Source: Phycisphaerae bacterium (lineage in GTDB: Bacteria > Planctomycetota > Phycisphaerae > Phycisphaerales > UBA1924). From it: 32,107 nucleotides of DNA. The notes beneath the pieces were generated by a model. The model was not told the DNA's origin. It was given only the letters and a program-made list of their open reading frames with translations, and made no database searches. Where the stretch lies: positions 1 to 32,107 of the forward strand of contig BJHL01000014.1 of NCBI GenBank assembly GCA_014192545.1, in the 5' to 3' direction. Positions 1 through 7,981 of the stretch are shown in pieces. A program made the position numbers and the translations under genes. Positions within the stretch are counted from its first letter, which is position 1; every line of letters starts with the position of its first letter.

Positions 1-2
1 GG

Positions 3-959
3 TTAGTAGACTTCCATGAAGACTCGTCGCGTGGGTTTTACTTGCTTGTGCAGCATCGTGCGTTGCCAGTTTTTCACGTCAGCCAGTATGGCGGCGTCAA
101 CTTCAAGGTATTGCTCGCGGACGGCGGGCGGCAGCGTGGTTGCGAGGTTCTGCAGTACGCCCAGTTCCATGCCGGCGATACCGCAGATGTAGATGAGACC
201 GCGAGGACTCGTGAGCAGCGGCTCAAGGATTTCGCGGCTGTGAATAAGCTGGTCGTGAGCGTACATGACAGGTTTGCCGTCAGCTTGTTTTTCGCGCGAG
301 AGTGCGGGAATGTAGTGGAAGTTGGGCAGTTCGCGTGTGATGTCGAGCATCTGCTTGTGATAGAGCAGATCGCTGGCGTAAGGCGAGCCCATGATGAGCG
401 CGCACCGAGTCTGCGGCGCGGTTTTCGCCAGTTCCATCAGCATGCCGCGGAAAGGAGCGATGCCGGTGCCCGTGGCGAAGAAGATGTAATCGTGGTCGGC
501 GGGTTTCTGCGGCAGCACAAAGCGCTTGCCGCTGGGGCCGGTGAGCTGCACAGGATCGCCCGGCTTGAGGTCGCACAGATAGTTGCTGGCAACGCCTGTA
601 TAGAGCGTGTGCGTGTCCCAGTGTTCGTCAATCAATCGCTTCACGGTCGTAGCGACGACACAGCCTTTGCCATCTTCGCCAAAGCTGGGTGAAGCAAGGC
701 TGTAGAGGCGAAGCTTGTGAGTCTTGTTGTTGGCATCAGTGCCCGGAGGAAGGACGCCGAAGCTTTGGCCAGCGACAAACGAACCCGCGAGGGACGTGCC
801 AGCGATATCGAAAGTGATGTGGCGAACAAACCCGGCGGATTTGGGGCTCGCGGTACAGCGATCGTTTGAGAGAACCCGTCCCGTGACTGGCGCGGCGGGC
901 GTGGCAATGTGCATCTTGGCGAGCGTGAGATCAGGGCCTGGGATGGGGGAGTTGGACAT
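3..959 (-). CDS. Plant-type ferredoxin/flavodoxin-NADP(+) reductase
   Basis: This FAD flavoprotein should pass electrons between NADPH and a small carrier (ferredoxin or flavodoxin) in the cytoplasm. The 318-residue product has the family layout: an FAD-binding barrel with the RLYSLAS motif near residue 85, a GVASNYLCDLKPGD stretch typical of plant-type reductases, then the nucleotide-binding half with GTGIAPFRGML near 165 and YICGIAGME near 258. It ends in an aromatic Tyr (MEVY), as plant-type reductases do, where that residue stacks on the flavin. The stop codon lies just inside the window, so the gene is complete. It starts at an ATG 86 bases from the divergent P450 start, which makes it a candidate electron donor for that enzyme; that link is inference. 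No ferredoxin gene is visible nearby. The family is clear; the physiological partner is not. Confidence 0.87.
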   Translation of the reverse strand: MSNSPIPGPDLTLAKMHIATPAAPVTGRVLSNDRCTASPKSAGFVRHITFDIAGTSLAGSFVAGQSFGVLPPGTDANNKTHKLRLYSLASPSFGEDGKGCVVATTVKRLIDEHWDTHTLYTGVASNYLCDLKPGDPVQLTGPSGKRFVLPQKPADHDYIFFATGTGIAPFRGMLMELAKTAPQTRCALIMGSPYASDLLYHKQMLDITRELPNFHYIPALSREKQADGKPVMYAHDQLIHSREILEPLLTSPRGLIYICGIAGMELGVLQNLATTLPPAVREQYLEVDAAILADVKNWQRTMLHKQVKPTRRVFMEVY

Positions 960-1045
960 GGGCGGGAGGGTAGTGAGGGGATTAGGAGAAAGAGCGAGCG
1001 AGTTGGAGGGATCGCCAAGGGGTGCATCGCGAATACGGTTGCGAT

Positions 1046-2566
1046 ATGGCAGCGACGTGGATGCAGCGGGTGTGGCGGCAGGTGCGAGGGAAAAGTCCGT
1101 TTGAGGGGACGATTGTGCCCGGGCGGGTGGCGCTGTTTGCTCCCTTTGCGGGGCGGCCTTCGCTGCCTTTTCCGCATCCGTGGAACTATCAGGAGCCGCT
1201 CGTCATTCTTGATACGTTCTTTCACGGGGCCGACAAGGAAGCTTCGCACGGGGCCCGGCACAATCGATATCTTGACGTGCCGGGCTTCATGCCGGTGCTC
1301 ATTACGCGCGACCCGGCGATCATCAAAGCCATCTCGGCGGCGACGGGCGACAAGCCGGGGCAGTTTGATCGCGACACGCTGCCCATCGGCGGCATTGCGC
1401 GGGCCACGGGCAAGCGCACGCTGATTGCATCCAACGGGGCGGAGTGGCGCGCCCAGAAGCAGACGGTTGCGCCGCCCTTTGCGAAGTCCACGCTTTTTCA
1501 GCCGGAGATCTTCGAGGAGTTTGAGAAGACCTTTCGTGCAACGGCGTCGCAGCGGCTGGAACTGGTGCGGCAGCGCGTGCAGCAGGCGGGCTCGTCATCG
1601 CTTCGCTTGCAGTTGGAACCGGAGATCAAGGCCGTCATGCTGGAGATGCTGGTCAACAACTTTTTCGGCGCGCGACTCGCGTCTGAAGATGTGCGAACGC
1701 GCGATGTGCCTGCGCTGGATTTCTTCATCGATGGGATCGTGCGCGACACGGTCGTCAACATGGCGGGATGCCCCTTGCACAAGTTGCCCGCCTGGATGCG
1801 CGGCGGTGCGAAGGCGACAGAATCAAGAGCGCGGTTTGAGCAACTGACCAGCAGCACGCTGGAGCCGCGCGCTCGCGGCGAAGGATTGTGGCGGCAGTTC
1901 AAGTCTGACGCGCCCGACGAAGCACTCAAGCCCAATATCCGGGCGTTTTTGGCAGGCGCGGTTGAAGCATCGACCTCGTACGCGGCGTGGGCGCTCGCGC
2001 ACGTGGCGAGCAACCCGGCAGTGCAAGAGCGGCTGTACAACGAAGTTCGCGATGTGGAGGAATACAACCCCGAGACGCTTAAACGCCTTGAGTATCTGGG
2101 GTGCGTGCTGAACGAAACGATGCGGCTGACTCCCGCGTTGTATTTTCACCCTCGCCGGCCCACCGTTGACACCTGGATTCACACCGACGCGGGCCAGACG
2201 CTGATGGTCCCCGAAGGCACGCACATCTTGATGGACGTGTGGCACGCCAATCGGCATGAAGATCACTGGGGCGTGGCGGTCACGGGGCACCGAGCCGACA
2301 AGTTCGCGCCCGAGCGCTGGCTGGGGCGCGACGCAACCGAACTGGGCACGCGCGACTGGATGCACTTTGGCTACGGCCACGGCCCGCGGTTTTGTCCCGG
2401 GAAGAACTTGGGACAGCTCGAAGTCGCGCTGGTGGTGGGCGCGGTCGTCAAGCTCTTTGAACTCCGCGCGATGGACGCGAGCGGCGCAGCGCGGGCGGGC
2501 GTTTCAACCAAACCAGCCGACGGTGTGCTGGTGGATTTGCGTTTGCGAGAGAACTCACGCGAGTAG
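1046..2566 (+). CDS. Cytochrome P450
   Basis: Heme-thiolate monooxygenase of about 506 residues. Visible landmarks are a C-helix WRAQKQTVAPPF, an I-helix AGAVEASTSY with the oxygen-activating Thr context, the K-helix ETMR (ExxR, about residues 357-360), and the heme loop FGYGHGPRFCPGKNLG with the cysteine ligand near residue 450. There is no convincing N-terminal membrane anchor and no fused reductase domain, so it should be a soluble enzyme needing separate redox partners; the divergent reductase at 3-959 is the obvious local candidate. I chose the ATG at 1046. An in-frame GTG at 1022 would add eight residues, and neither has a clear Shine-Dalgarno site. The substrate cannot be read from the sequence. 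It converges with the FIST gene, with 57 bases between the stop codons. Confidence 0.94.
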   Translation: MAATWMQRVWRQVRGKSPFEGTIVPGRVALFAPFAGRPSLPFPHPWNYQEPLVILDTFFHGADKEASHGARHNRYLDVPGFMPVLITRDPAIIKAISAATGDKPGQFDRDTLPIGGIARATGKRTLIASNGAEWRAQKQTVAPPFAKSTLFQPEIFEEFEKTFRATASQRLELVRQRVQQAGSSSLRLQLEPEIKAVMLEMLVNNFFGARLASEDVRTRDVPALDFFIDGIVRDTVVNMAGCPLHKLPAWMRGGAKATESRARFEQLTSSTLEPRARGEGLWRQFKSDAPDEALKPNIRAFLAGAVEASTSYAAWALAHVASNPAVQERLYNEVRDVEEYNPETLKRLEYLGCVLNETMRLTPALYFHPRRPTVDTWIHTDAGQTLMVPEGTHILMDVWHANRHEDHWGVAVTGHRADKFAPERWLGRDATELGTRDWMHFGYGHGPRFCPGKNLGQLEVALVVGAVVKLFELRAMDASGAARAGVSTKPADGVLVDLRLRENSRE

Positions 2567-2623
2567 TCGCTGGCGCACTCATCAATTGCTTCCCTTCGCG
2601 GCGTTACACGCGACACGCGCGGT

Positions 2624-3895
2624 TTATATGCCGCGGAACATCGCGACGCATGCGGTTTGTCCGTGCAAGAAACTGCGGTTGCCAACGGGGCCGATTTCTC
2701 CTGCAGCGTGAAAGCCTGCGAGAGGGATCGGGGCGGTTGCGGCGGGATCGAGATACAAGCCGCCTCCTGCCGCGTCAGGGCCCGCGCGTTCCTGCGCAAA
2801 GGCTCGTTGCACCGCGGCAACATCATGGTTTCGCACGCCAAAAGTCCGCTCGCCGCGCCCATTGCACGTAATGAGCAATGCACCCTGCGGAGGGTCATAC
2901 AGCCGCTGGGCATCCATGAGGAGCGCCAAGTCTTCCGCCGCTGTTTTTTTGTCGCGCACGTGCATGCGCACGGTTTGGCCCACGCGCACAAAGTCGGCGA
3001 GCGCGATGCAACCCAGGTCCGTGTCAACGCCCACGACGTTGCGAATCAGAAAATCATCTCGTCCAAATCGAGGCTTGTATTCGTCAATGACTACGCCCGC
3101 GTACAAGCCGCCTTGGAGCGCCGCTCGTGGATCTTCGCCCAGTTCTTCCACGGCTTCCTGCACCACATCCAGTGCTCGGCGACCGCCCAACTCGAAGATC
3201 ATGTTGTTCTTCGCCTTGGTCACAACCATCGTCGGGCCAAACGGCTTGCACCCCTGGCTCACCACCGTGTCCACGTGCAATTTGCCAGACAAACTCACGC
3301 CCACCAAGCCGTGCCTGGGCATTTTGTCATCCAGCAGCAGCACGTTACCGCCTGCCTTGTTGGTCGCGCTGGCGATGCCGCCAAACAGCACAGGCGGTTT
3401 GGCTCGCGGGTTGTTCGACAAGTCCACATTCCGCTGCGTGCCCACCGCCGCGTTGAACATGGGCAGCAATTTCATGATCGGCACGCTCGTGGGATCAACC
3501 AGTAGCATGGTTGCTCGCAATTCATCGCTCGCGCCAATCACCGGTCCCCACTCGTGAATCGCTGCGTCGGCCGTTTCAACCGCCGGCAGGTCGTTGGGCG
3601 AGAACGTCCGCACCTGCACGCCCGGCAAACTGCACGCAAGGATCGAAATACCCGCGCCGCGCTCAACTTCAATACCGCCGCCGATGACGGCGCACGTCGA
3701 AAGCCCGACCATCACGCCCGGCTTGAGCCGCTCGCGAATGGTTTCGCTGAGTATCTCGACTTGCTCGACATGCTGAGGATTGAAGAAGACGCACGCCAGA
3801 TCGATATCAGCGTTACCGAGTTTGTGCTGCACCAGTTCACACGCTTGCGACGCGGCCCACGCGGTATCCATCGCTGTGGAGAGCGCGCTGGCCAT
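2624..3895 (-). CDS. FIST N/C domain sensory protein
   Basis: FIST domains are putative small-ligand sensors, usually tied to signal-transduction outputs. The N-terminal half carries the VGLSTCAVIGGG-type glycine-rich turn and the mid-region VVSQGCKPFGPTMVVTKA. The C-terminal half ends in PLAGFHAAGEIGPVGNRSFLHGQ followed by TACVAMFR, a close match to the FIST_C ending known from family members. About 423 residues are taken up by FIST_N plus FIST_C, with no kinase, GGDEF or methyl-accepting output domain, so it would act as a stand-alone sensor or through a partner. I use the ATG at 3895; a TTG at 3931 in the same frame would add 12 residues and is less likely. The gene follows the terminator of the upstream lamin-tail gene and is probably a separate unit. 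The ligand is unknown. Confidence 0.85.
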   Translation of the reverse strand: MASALSTAMDTAWAASQACELVQHKLGNADIDLACVFFNPQHVEQVEILSETIRERLKPGVMVGLSTCAVIGGGIEVERGAGISILACSLPGVQVRTFSPNDLPAVETADAAIHEWGPVIGASDELRATMLLVDPTSVPIMKLLPMFNAAVGTQRNVDLSNNPRAKPPVLFGGIASATNKAGGNVLLLDDKMPRHGLVGVSLSGKLHVDTVVSQGCKPFGPTMVVTKAKNNMIFELGGRRALDVVQEAVEELGEDPRAALQGGLYAGVVIDEYKPRFGRDDFLIRNVVGVDTDLGCIALADFVRVGQTVRMHVRDKKTAAEDLALLMDAQRLYDPPQGALLITCNGRGERTFGVRNHDVAAVQRAFAQERAGPDAAGGGLYLDPAATAPIPLAGFHAAGEIGPVGNRSFLHGQTACVAMFRGI

Positions 3896-4010
3896 GCGAG
3901 GTGCTGTGGTGCTCGTGGTTGTCAAGATCAACTGTAGAAATGCTACGCATCGCGTGGAGATGAAGAATCGCTCAGAATCGAAGCTCAGTCAAAACGTAGA
4001 AACACGAACA

Positions 4011-4040
4011 AAACAACCCCGATGCCTTCGCACCGGGGTT
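4011..4040 (-). terminator. Rho-independent terminator after the lamin-tail gene
   Basis: On the minus strand a 7-bp stem (AACCCCG/CGGGGTT, 4015-4021 with 4034-4040) closes a 12-base loop and is followed by GTTTTGTTCG. It lies about 60 bases past the stop codon of the lamin-tail gene and before the FIST start, so it should separate the two transcripts. Confidence 0.75.
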
Positions 4041-4098
4041 GCAAGGTCAAACTCTCTCAAACTTGCGGCAAGCATCGCCTACCGCGAAGCATCGAGAA

Positions 4099-6069
4099 TT
4101 ACTGAGGGCAGGTGCCGCCAGCGAGGACGTTGAAGAAGTCGATCACGTCTTGATCGCTGGGGAAGACGCCGTCGTTGTTGAAGTCGATGTCGTTGCAGCC
4201 GACAACGGCGTCGCAGGTGGCGGGAACGCCACCGGCGAGGACGTCAAAGAAGTCGATCACGTCTTGATCGCTGGGGAAGACTTCGTCGTTGTTGAAGTCG
4301 ATGTCATCGCAAGCGACGGTGCCGCCGGGGAAGATGACCAGCGAGGGACCGCGGTAGTTGGCATTGGTGCGACCGGCGTAGGTAGCCGAGACGGTTGCAT
4401 CAACAGCATTGAGCACGAGGGTCAGGTCGCCCGTGCCGCTGGTGATTTCTGAAGCGATGGCGTCGCCGCCAGCGGTGTTCGTGCCAGCAGCATCGAACAG
4501 CTTGTAGCCTTCTGTCGTGCCGCTGCCGGTTGCATCGCCGAAGACGCCGATGCCTGAACCCTGCACGAAGTCGTAGGTCGTGATGACCAGGCGTGACGCG
4601 TGATCGGTCGCGAAGTTGGCCAGCACTGCGTTGGTGTTGGTTGCGGGGAAGGTGGGGACGCTGATATCAAGAGCATCGTTGTCGCTGAACGAGAGTTGAA
4701 CGTCGCTGGTGCCACCGCTGTTGGTGAAGCCGGCGTTGCCTTGCTGGAGGTACAGGTAGACGCGGCTGGGGCTTGCAGCACCCAGGTCAGCGTTGGCCCA
4801 GCGGAGAGCGCCGTAGCTGGCGTTGGTCGCCGCGTTGGCGCTTTGGATGTTGAAGAAGTTGTTGCCGTTGGTGGTCTGGCGAACGCCAGCGCCTTGGACG
4901 GTTGCGTTGGTGGCGGCTTCGACGACGATTGCGCCTTCGCAGACGTCGGGGGTGCCGTTGGCGTCAGCGTCAGTCAGCACGCCGGTCTTGAGGTCCCAGC
5001 AGTCGATGCGACCGTTGTTGTTGCAATCCTGGCCAGGGCCCGGGGTTTCGCAAGCATCGATGATGCCGTTGTTGTTGCAGCTATCAAGGCCTGCGTTGAT
5101 CAGAATTTCACAGCTGTCAAGCCTGCCGTTGATGTTGCAGTCAGCCGCGGGGTTGGTAGCGATCTGGCAGCTATCAAGTTCGCCGTTGCCGTCGCAGTCA
5201 AACACACCGCCGATGCCGTTCACACCGCCGGCGGCGTTGATTTCGCAGGCGTCGAGCTGGCCGTTGCTGTTGCAGTCAAGGGTGCCGCCGAAGCCGCCCA
5301 CGCCGCCGTTGGCGTTGATCTGCAGAACGTCATCCACACCGCTGCCGTCGCAATCGATGATGCCCGTGCAGTCATTGATGGGGCTTGCTGCATTGCGTGG
5401 GTTGGGGTTGCTGCGAGTGAAGTCGCCGCTGTTGTTGTTGTTGTCGCGGCAGCCATCCCCCAAACGGAACGCTGCGAACGTGTTGCCCAGGCTGATGACC
5501 GGACCGGTCGGACCTTCAAAGCAGGTGGTGTTCTCGATGCTGGCTCCGTAACCGACGAAGTCAATGATGCCAGGGCCGCTGCTCACGCAGTTGCCAGCAG
5601 CGCCGCTGGTCAAGAGAGTCGCCGCGGCGTCAACGAGAACCAGCTTGCCAGCAGTTGCGCTGGCGTTGATGCTGGTCGCGCTGCCTCCTGTACCGGTGCC
5701 TACGCCGACAAAGTTAGCGGGAACCGGCAGGTACACGCAGCCACCCGTCGTGGCGGGTGCGATTGTGTTAAGTTGGACGAGGTAATAACCCTTGGGCTGG
5801 ATCGTTGCGCCTGCGGGCAAAGTCACGCGGTTGGTGCTCGCGCTGAAGCTGCCGGTTGCGCTGGCATACTGCAAGCGCCAGCCAGCAATGTTCACTGCGG
5901 TCGTACCAGCGTTGAACAGTTCCACGTAGTCATGGCTATACGCCGGGCAACCGAAGTTGCCGGGAGTAGCCCCGCCCGCGCCGAAAATCTGGCTGATGCG
6001 AACTTGGGCGTCCGCCGTCGTTGCCAAACCAGCGAGGGCCAACATACACGCAATAGACGTCTTCATCAT
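4099..6069 (-). CDS. Secreted lamin-tail-domain protein with dockerin/EF-hand-like repeats
   Basis: A 656-residue exported protein. It starts with a signal peptide (MMKTSIACMLALAGLATTADA, cut before QV). A lamin-tail domain follows at about 25-110 (ISQIFGAGG, YVELFNAGT, GWRLQYAS, GYYLVQL). At about 235-380 there is a run of Asp/Asn-rich loops of the form DCNxNGxxDxCE (for example DCNSNGQLDACE and DCDGNGELDSCQ), which resemble calcium-binding dockerin or thrombospondin-3 loops. A beta-rich region comes next, and the C-terminus has two near-identical 'C.DIDFNND.VFPSDQDVIDFF.VLAGG' units. A perfect AAGGAG six bases upstream fixes the ATG at 6069. It is probably a surface or extracellular calcium-binding structural or sorting protein; the function is unknown. 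The C-terminal pair resembles tags shared by many secreted proteins of Phycisphaerae, which is the main taxonomic hint in the window. Confidence 0.86.
   Translation of the reverse strand: MMKTSIACMLALAGLATTADAQVRISQIFGAGGATPGNFGCPAYSHDYVELFNAGTTAVNIAGWRLQYASATGSFSASTNRVTLPAGATIQPKGYYLVQLNTIAPATTGGCVYLPVPANFVGVGTGTGGSATSINASATAGKLVLVDAAATLLTSGAAGNCVSSGPGIIDFVGYGASIENTTCFEGPTGPVISLGNTFAAFRLGDGCRDNNNNSGDFTRSNPNPRNAASPINDCTGIIDCDGSGVDDVLQINANGGVGGFGGTLDCNSNGQLDACEINAAGGVNGIGGVFDCDGNGELDSCQIATNPAADCNINGRLDSCEILINAGLDSCNNNGIIDACETPGPGQDCNNNGRIDCWDLKTGVLTDADANGTPDVCEGAIVVEAATNATVQGAGVRQTTNGNNFFNIQSANAATNASYGALRWANADLGAASPSRVYLYLQQGNAGFTNSGGTSDVQLSFSDNDALDISVPTFPATNTNAVLANFATDHASRLVITTYDFVQGSGIGVFGDATGSGTTEGYKLFDAAGTNTAGGDAIASEITSGTGDLTLVLNAVDATVSATYAGRTNANYRGPSLVIFPGGTVACDDIDFNNDEVFPSDQDVIDFFDVLAGGVPATCDAVVGCNDIDFNNDGVFPSDQDVIDFFNVLAGGTCPQ
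4117..4314 (-). repeat. Duplicated C-terminal EF-hand-like tag (two 84-bp units)
   Basis: Two units at about 4117-4200 and 4231-4314 are offset by 114 bp (38 codons) and nearly identical in DNA. Each encodes D-x-N-N-D-x-x-x-S-D-x-D followed by VIDFF and LAGG. The spacing of Asp and Asn side chains fits a calcium-binding loop. Confidence 0.85.
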
Positions 6070-6261
6070 GATCTGCTCCTTCAACTTTCTTCTTTCAACC
6101 TACGACTCTTTAGTAACCCCTGAAAAACAAATCTGCAACTGACATCGCGCACTCTCTGCGCCCCCAAACACCGAGAGAGAATCACCGCGCACGAGCTAAG
6201 CCACGCTCAACTCGGTCGGCAACCCACACGCAATCTCGTCTGCAATCGAAACGTGCAGACC

Positions 6262-6316
6262 AGCGTGTACGCTTATTACCACCCATCCTGGGTGATCTCT
6301 TAGGTGATTCCCACCT
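6262..6316. other. Cluster of three short dyads in a 390-bp non-coding gap
   Basis: The gap between the lamin-tail gene (start 6069) and the next gene (stop 6462) holds no credible ORF. Within it are a dyad AGCGT-GT-ACGCT (6262-6273), a hairpin CACCCA-TCC-TGGGTG (6280-6294) and a hairpin AGGTG-ATTCC-CACCT (6302-6316). On the minus strand the last two share GGTG and ATCACC words. None has a U-tract, so they look more like leader structure or protein-binding sites for the lamin-tail gene than a terminator for 6462-7142. No known riboswitch class is recognised. Confidence 0.4.
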
Positions 6317-6461
6317 CTAGGCTCCGACCATAGCGTAGTGGGAACGCTTGCGCAGTCAATGCCGAAGCCGGCTATTCACAGCCTCTTAACAAATCTTTTT
6401 GCTACCATAACCCGATAGATTCAATAGCTTTACGTCGTGGTAGGTCCGAGAATGGTTTTCG

Positions 6462-7142
6462 TCAGGGAAGGACCTTTGTCCGGGCCTTCACCACCAACTC
6501 GCCGTCTTGCAATTCCAGCGTCTCAATCTCAACCTGCCGCTTGCCGTCGACCTTAACCGCCGCTTCTGCCAAGGCCTTGCCGGCAAGTAAATCGCTCAGT
6601 TCACTGTCGCTTGCCAATCGCCCCGCCACCTGCGCAATCGGTACCGGCAACCGCCCCACAGCCGCCGATCGCACGTCGAGGCGCAACTTGCCGTCCGACA
6701 CCACTGGAACAACTTCGCACCAGATAACTTCGCCTCGCGTCCTAACGCCCGCCAGCATTCCGCCAGCCTGAAACTGCACCTGCACCGTCACATCGGCGGG
6801 CAATTTCGACGCCGCATTGCGATTCGCGAGCCATGGCCGCAGCCGGGTCGCGAGCCAGGCGTTCACGTCCGATTCCGAAAGCGAAACGGACCACGCCGCG
6901 TCGGTCTCGCGAACGCGGGTGAGCTGCGCAAGCACCGCATGTTCAAAACTCTCGCCGCGCAGTTCCGCCGCCTGTGAGACTTCCGGCTCGCGCCACCAGG
7001 CCGGGTCGCGCCGGGCATGTGCCGCACCGGCGAGCAAAATAGTCACAACCCCCACCACCGCCAACGCCAGCAGCAACATCGCCCGGCCACTTCGCCGGTG
7101 CGGTCGCGAATCTGCCTCAAATGGGGCGGTTGGCTCCCTCAC
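6462..7142 (-). CDS. Membrane-anchored hypothetical protein
   Basis: About 226 residues with a basic N-terminal tail, one transmembrane segment (MLLLALAVVGVVTILLAGAA, about 21-40) and an extracytoplasmic domain of about 180 residues. The middle has SLSESDVNAWLATRLRPWL. The C-terminal half alternates beta-like strands and ends VEIETLELQDGELVVKART. This SESDVNAWL-then-beta layout recalls small anchored lipid-binding-like proteins such as YpmS/DUF2140 or DUF2993, but I cannot assign a family. The start shown is a GTG; an ATG at 7082 would begin at the membrane segment. It is divergent from the DUF4239 gene, with 60 bases between the starts. Confidence 0.7.
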   Translation of the reverse strand: MREPTAPFEADSRPHRRSGRAMLLLALAVVGVVTILLAGAAHARRDPAWWREPEVSQAAELRGESFEHAVLAQLTRVRETDAAWSVSLSESDVNAWLATRLRPWLANRNAASKLPADVTVQVQFQAGGMLAGVRTRGEVIWCEVVPVVSDGKLRLDVRSAAVGRLPVPIAQVAGRLASDSELSDLLAGKALAEAAVKVDGKRQVEIETLELQDGELVVKARTKVLP

Positions 7143-7202
7143 GCGGTGAGCCTAGTCAAGCGAGCATAAAAGGCAAGCGCCCTGGCTTTGTATCATGCAC
7201 CT

Positions 7203-7949
7203 ATGTCACCCATCATCATCGAAGTCGCGGCTGCATTGGGATTGCTCGTGCTGCTTGCGCTCGCCTTCACCGTTGGACGCCGACTTGGCAATCGTCACCC
7301 CGACGAACACCCCCAACTCGGCGTCGTACAAGGCGCAACGCTGGGCCTGATGGGGCTGATCCTGGGATTCTCGTTCTCTGGTGCCATGACGCGCTTTGCC
7401 GCACGCGAAGAACTGATCGTGCGACACGCCAACGCCATCAGCACTCTCTGGATGCGTTCGGCACTCGCCGGCGAGCAAGGTTCGCTCATTCGCACAAGCC
7501 TGCGCGAGTACACCCAGCAGTTGCCCGCCGCCTTTGATGCCCCCACGTCGCCCGCATTTGCCCAAGCACAATCACAGCTCGGCGAACTGGAGTCGTCGAT
7601 GAGCGATGGGGTTCTTTCCGCCGTCAAACTCGAGCCTCAACTCGGTCCCGTTCTGCTCGCGCCGCTGAGCGAAGTGCTCGATGCACGAGCTTCCCGCATT
7701 GCCGCCACGAATCGGCACCTGCCCACTCTCATCGTTATCGCCATGCTCGCTTGCGCCACCCTCAGCGTCGGCAGCATCGGCTACGGCATGGCGGGCGGAC
7801 GCCAATCACTGCTCCCGCCCGCTATCGCGCTCATCTTGCTTATGACCTGCGTTCTCTGGGTCGTCCTTGATCTTGACTACCCGCGCTACGGCTTCATTCG
7901 CATCAGCGATGCGCCACTGCGCGATGTTCTGCAATCCATGACGCCCTGA
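7203..7949 (+). CDS. DUF4239 (bestrophin-like) membrane protein
   Basis: A 248-residue integral membrane protein. Two hydrophobic segments lie near the N-terminus (residues 5-25 and about 47-65, the latter GATLGLMGLILGFSFSGAM), and two near the C-terminus (about 170-190 and 200-225). The motif GFSFSGAMTRFAAREELIVRHANAI and the ending VLDLDYPRYGFIRISDAPLRDV are characteristic of the DUF4239 family. The large middle loop (about residues 80-165) is helical and soluble. The family's biochemical role is unsettled; resemblance to bestrophin channels is only proposed. I chose the ATG at 7203 over a TTG at 7188. The decarboxylase gene begins 32 bases downstream on the same strand, so the two are probably co-transcribed. 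Confidence 0.82.
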   Translation: MSPIIIEVAAALGLLVLLALAFTVGRRLGNRHPDEHPQLGVVQGATLGLMGLILGFSFSGAMTRFAAREELIVRHANAISTLWMRSALAGEQGSLIRTSLREYTQQLPAAFDAPTSPAFAQAQSQLGELESSMSDGVLSAVKLEPQLGPVLLAPLSEVLDARASRIAATNRHLPTLIVIAMLACATLSVGSIGYGMAGGRQSLLPPAIALILLMTCVLWVVLDLDYPRYGFIRISDAPLRDVLQSMTP

Positions 7950-7981
7950 ACAAGCCCTGCAAATTGCCCCTACAACTCGTC

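Noticed and set aside
4600..6123. 507-codon plus-strand open frame opposite the lamin-tail gene
   Set aside because: It is Val/Ala-rich, without any family motif, and lies exactly opposite a gene with signal peptide, known domains, RBS and terminator.
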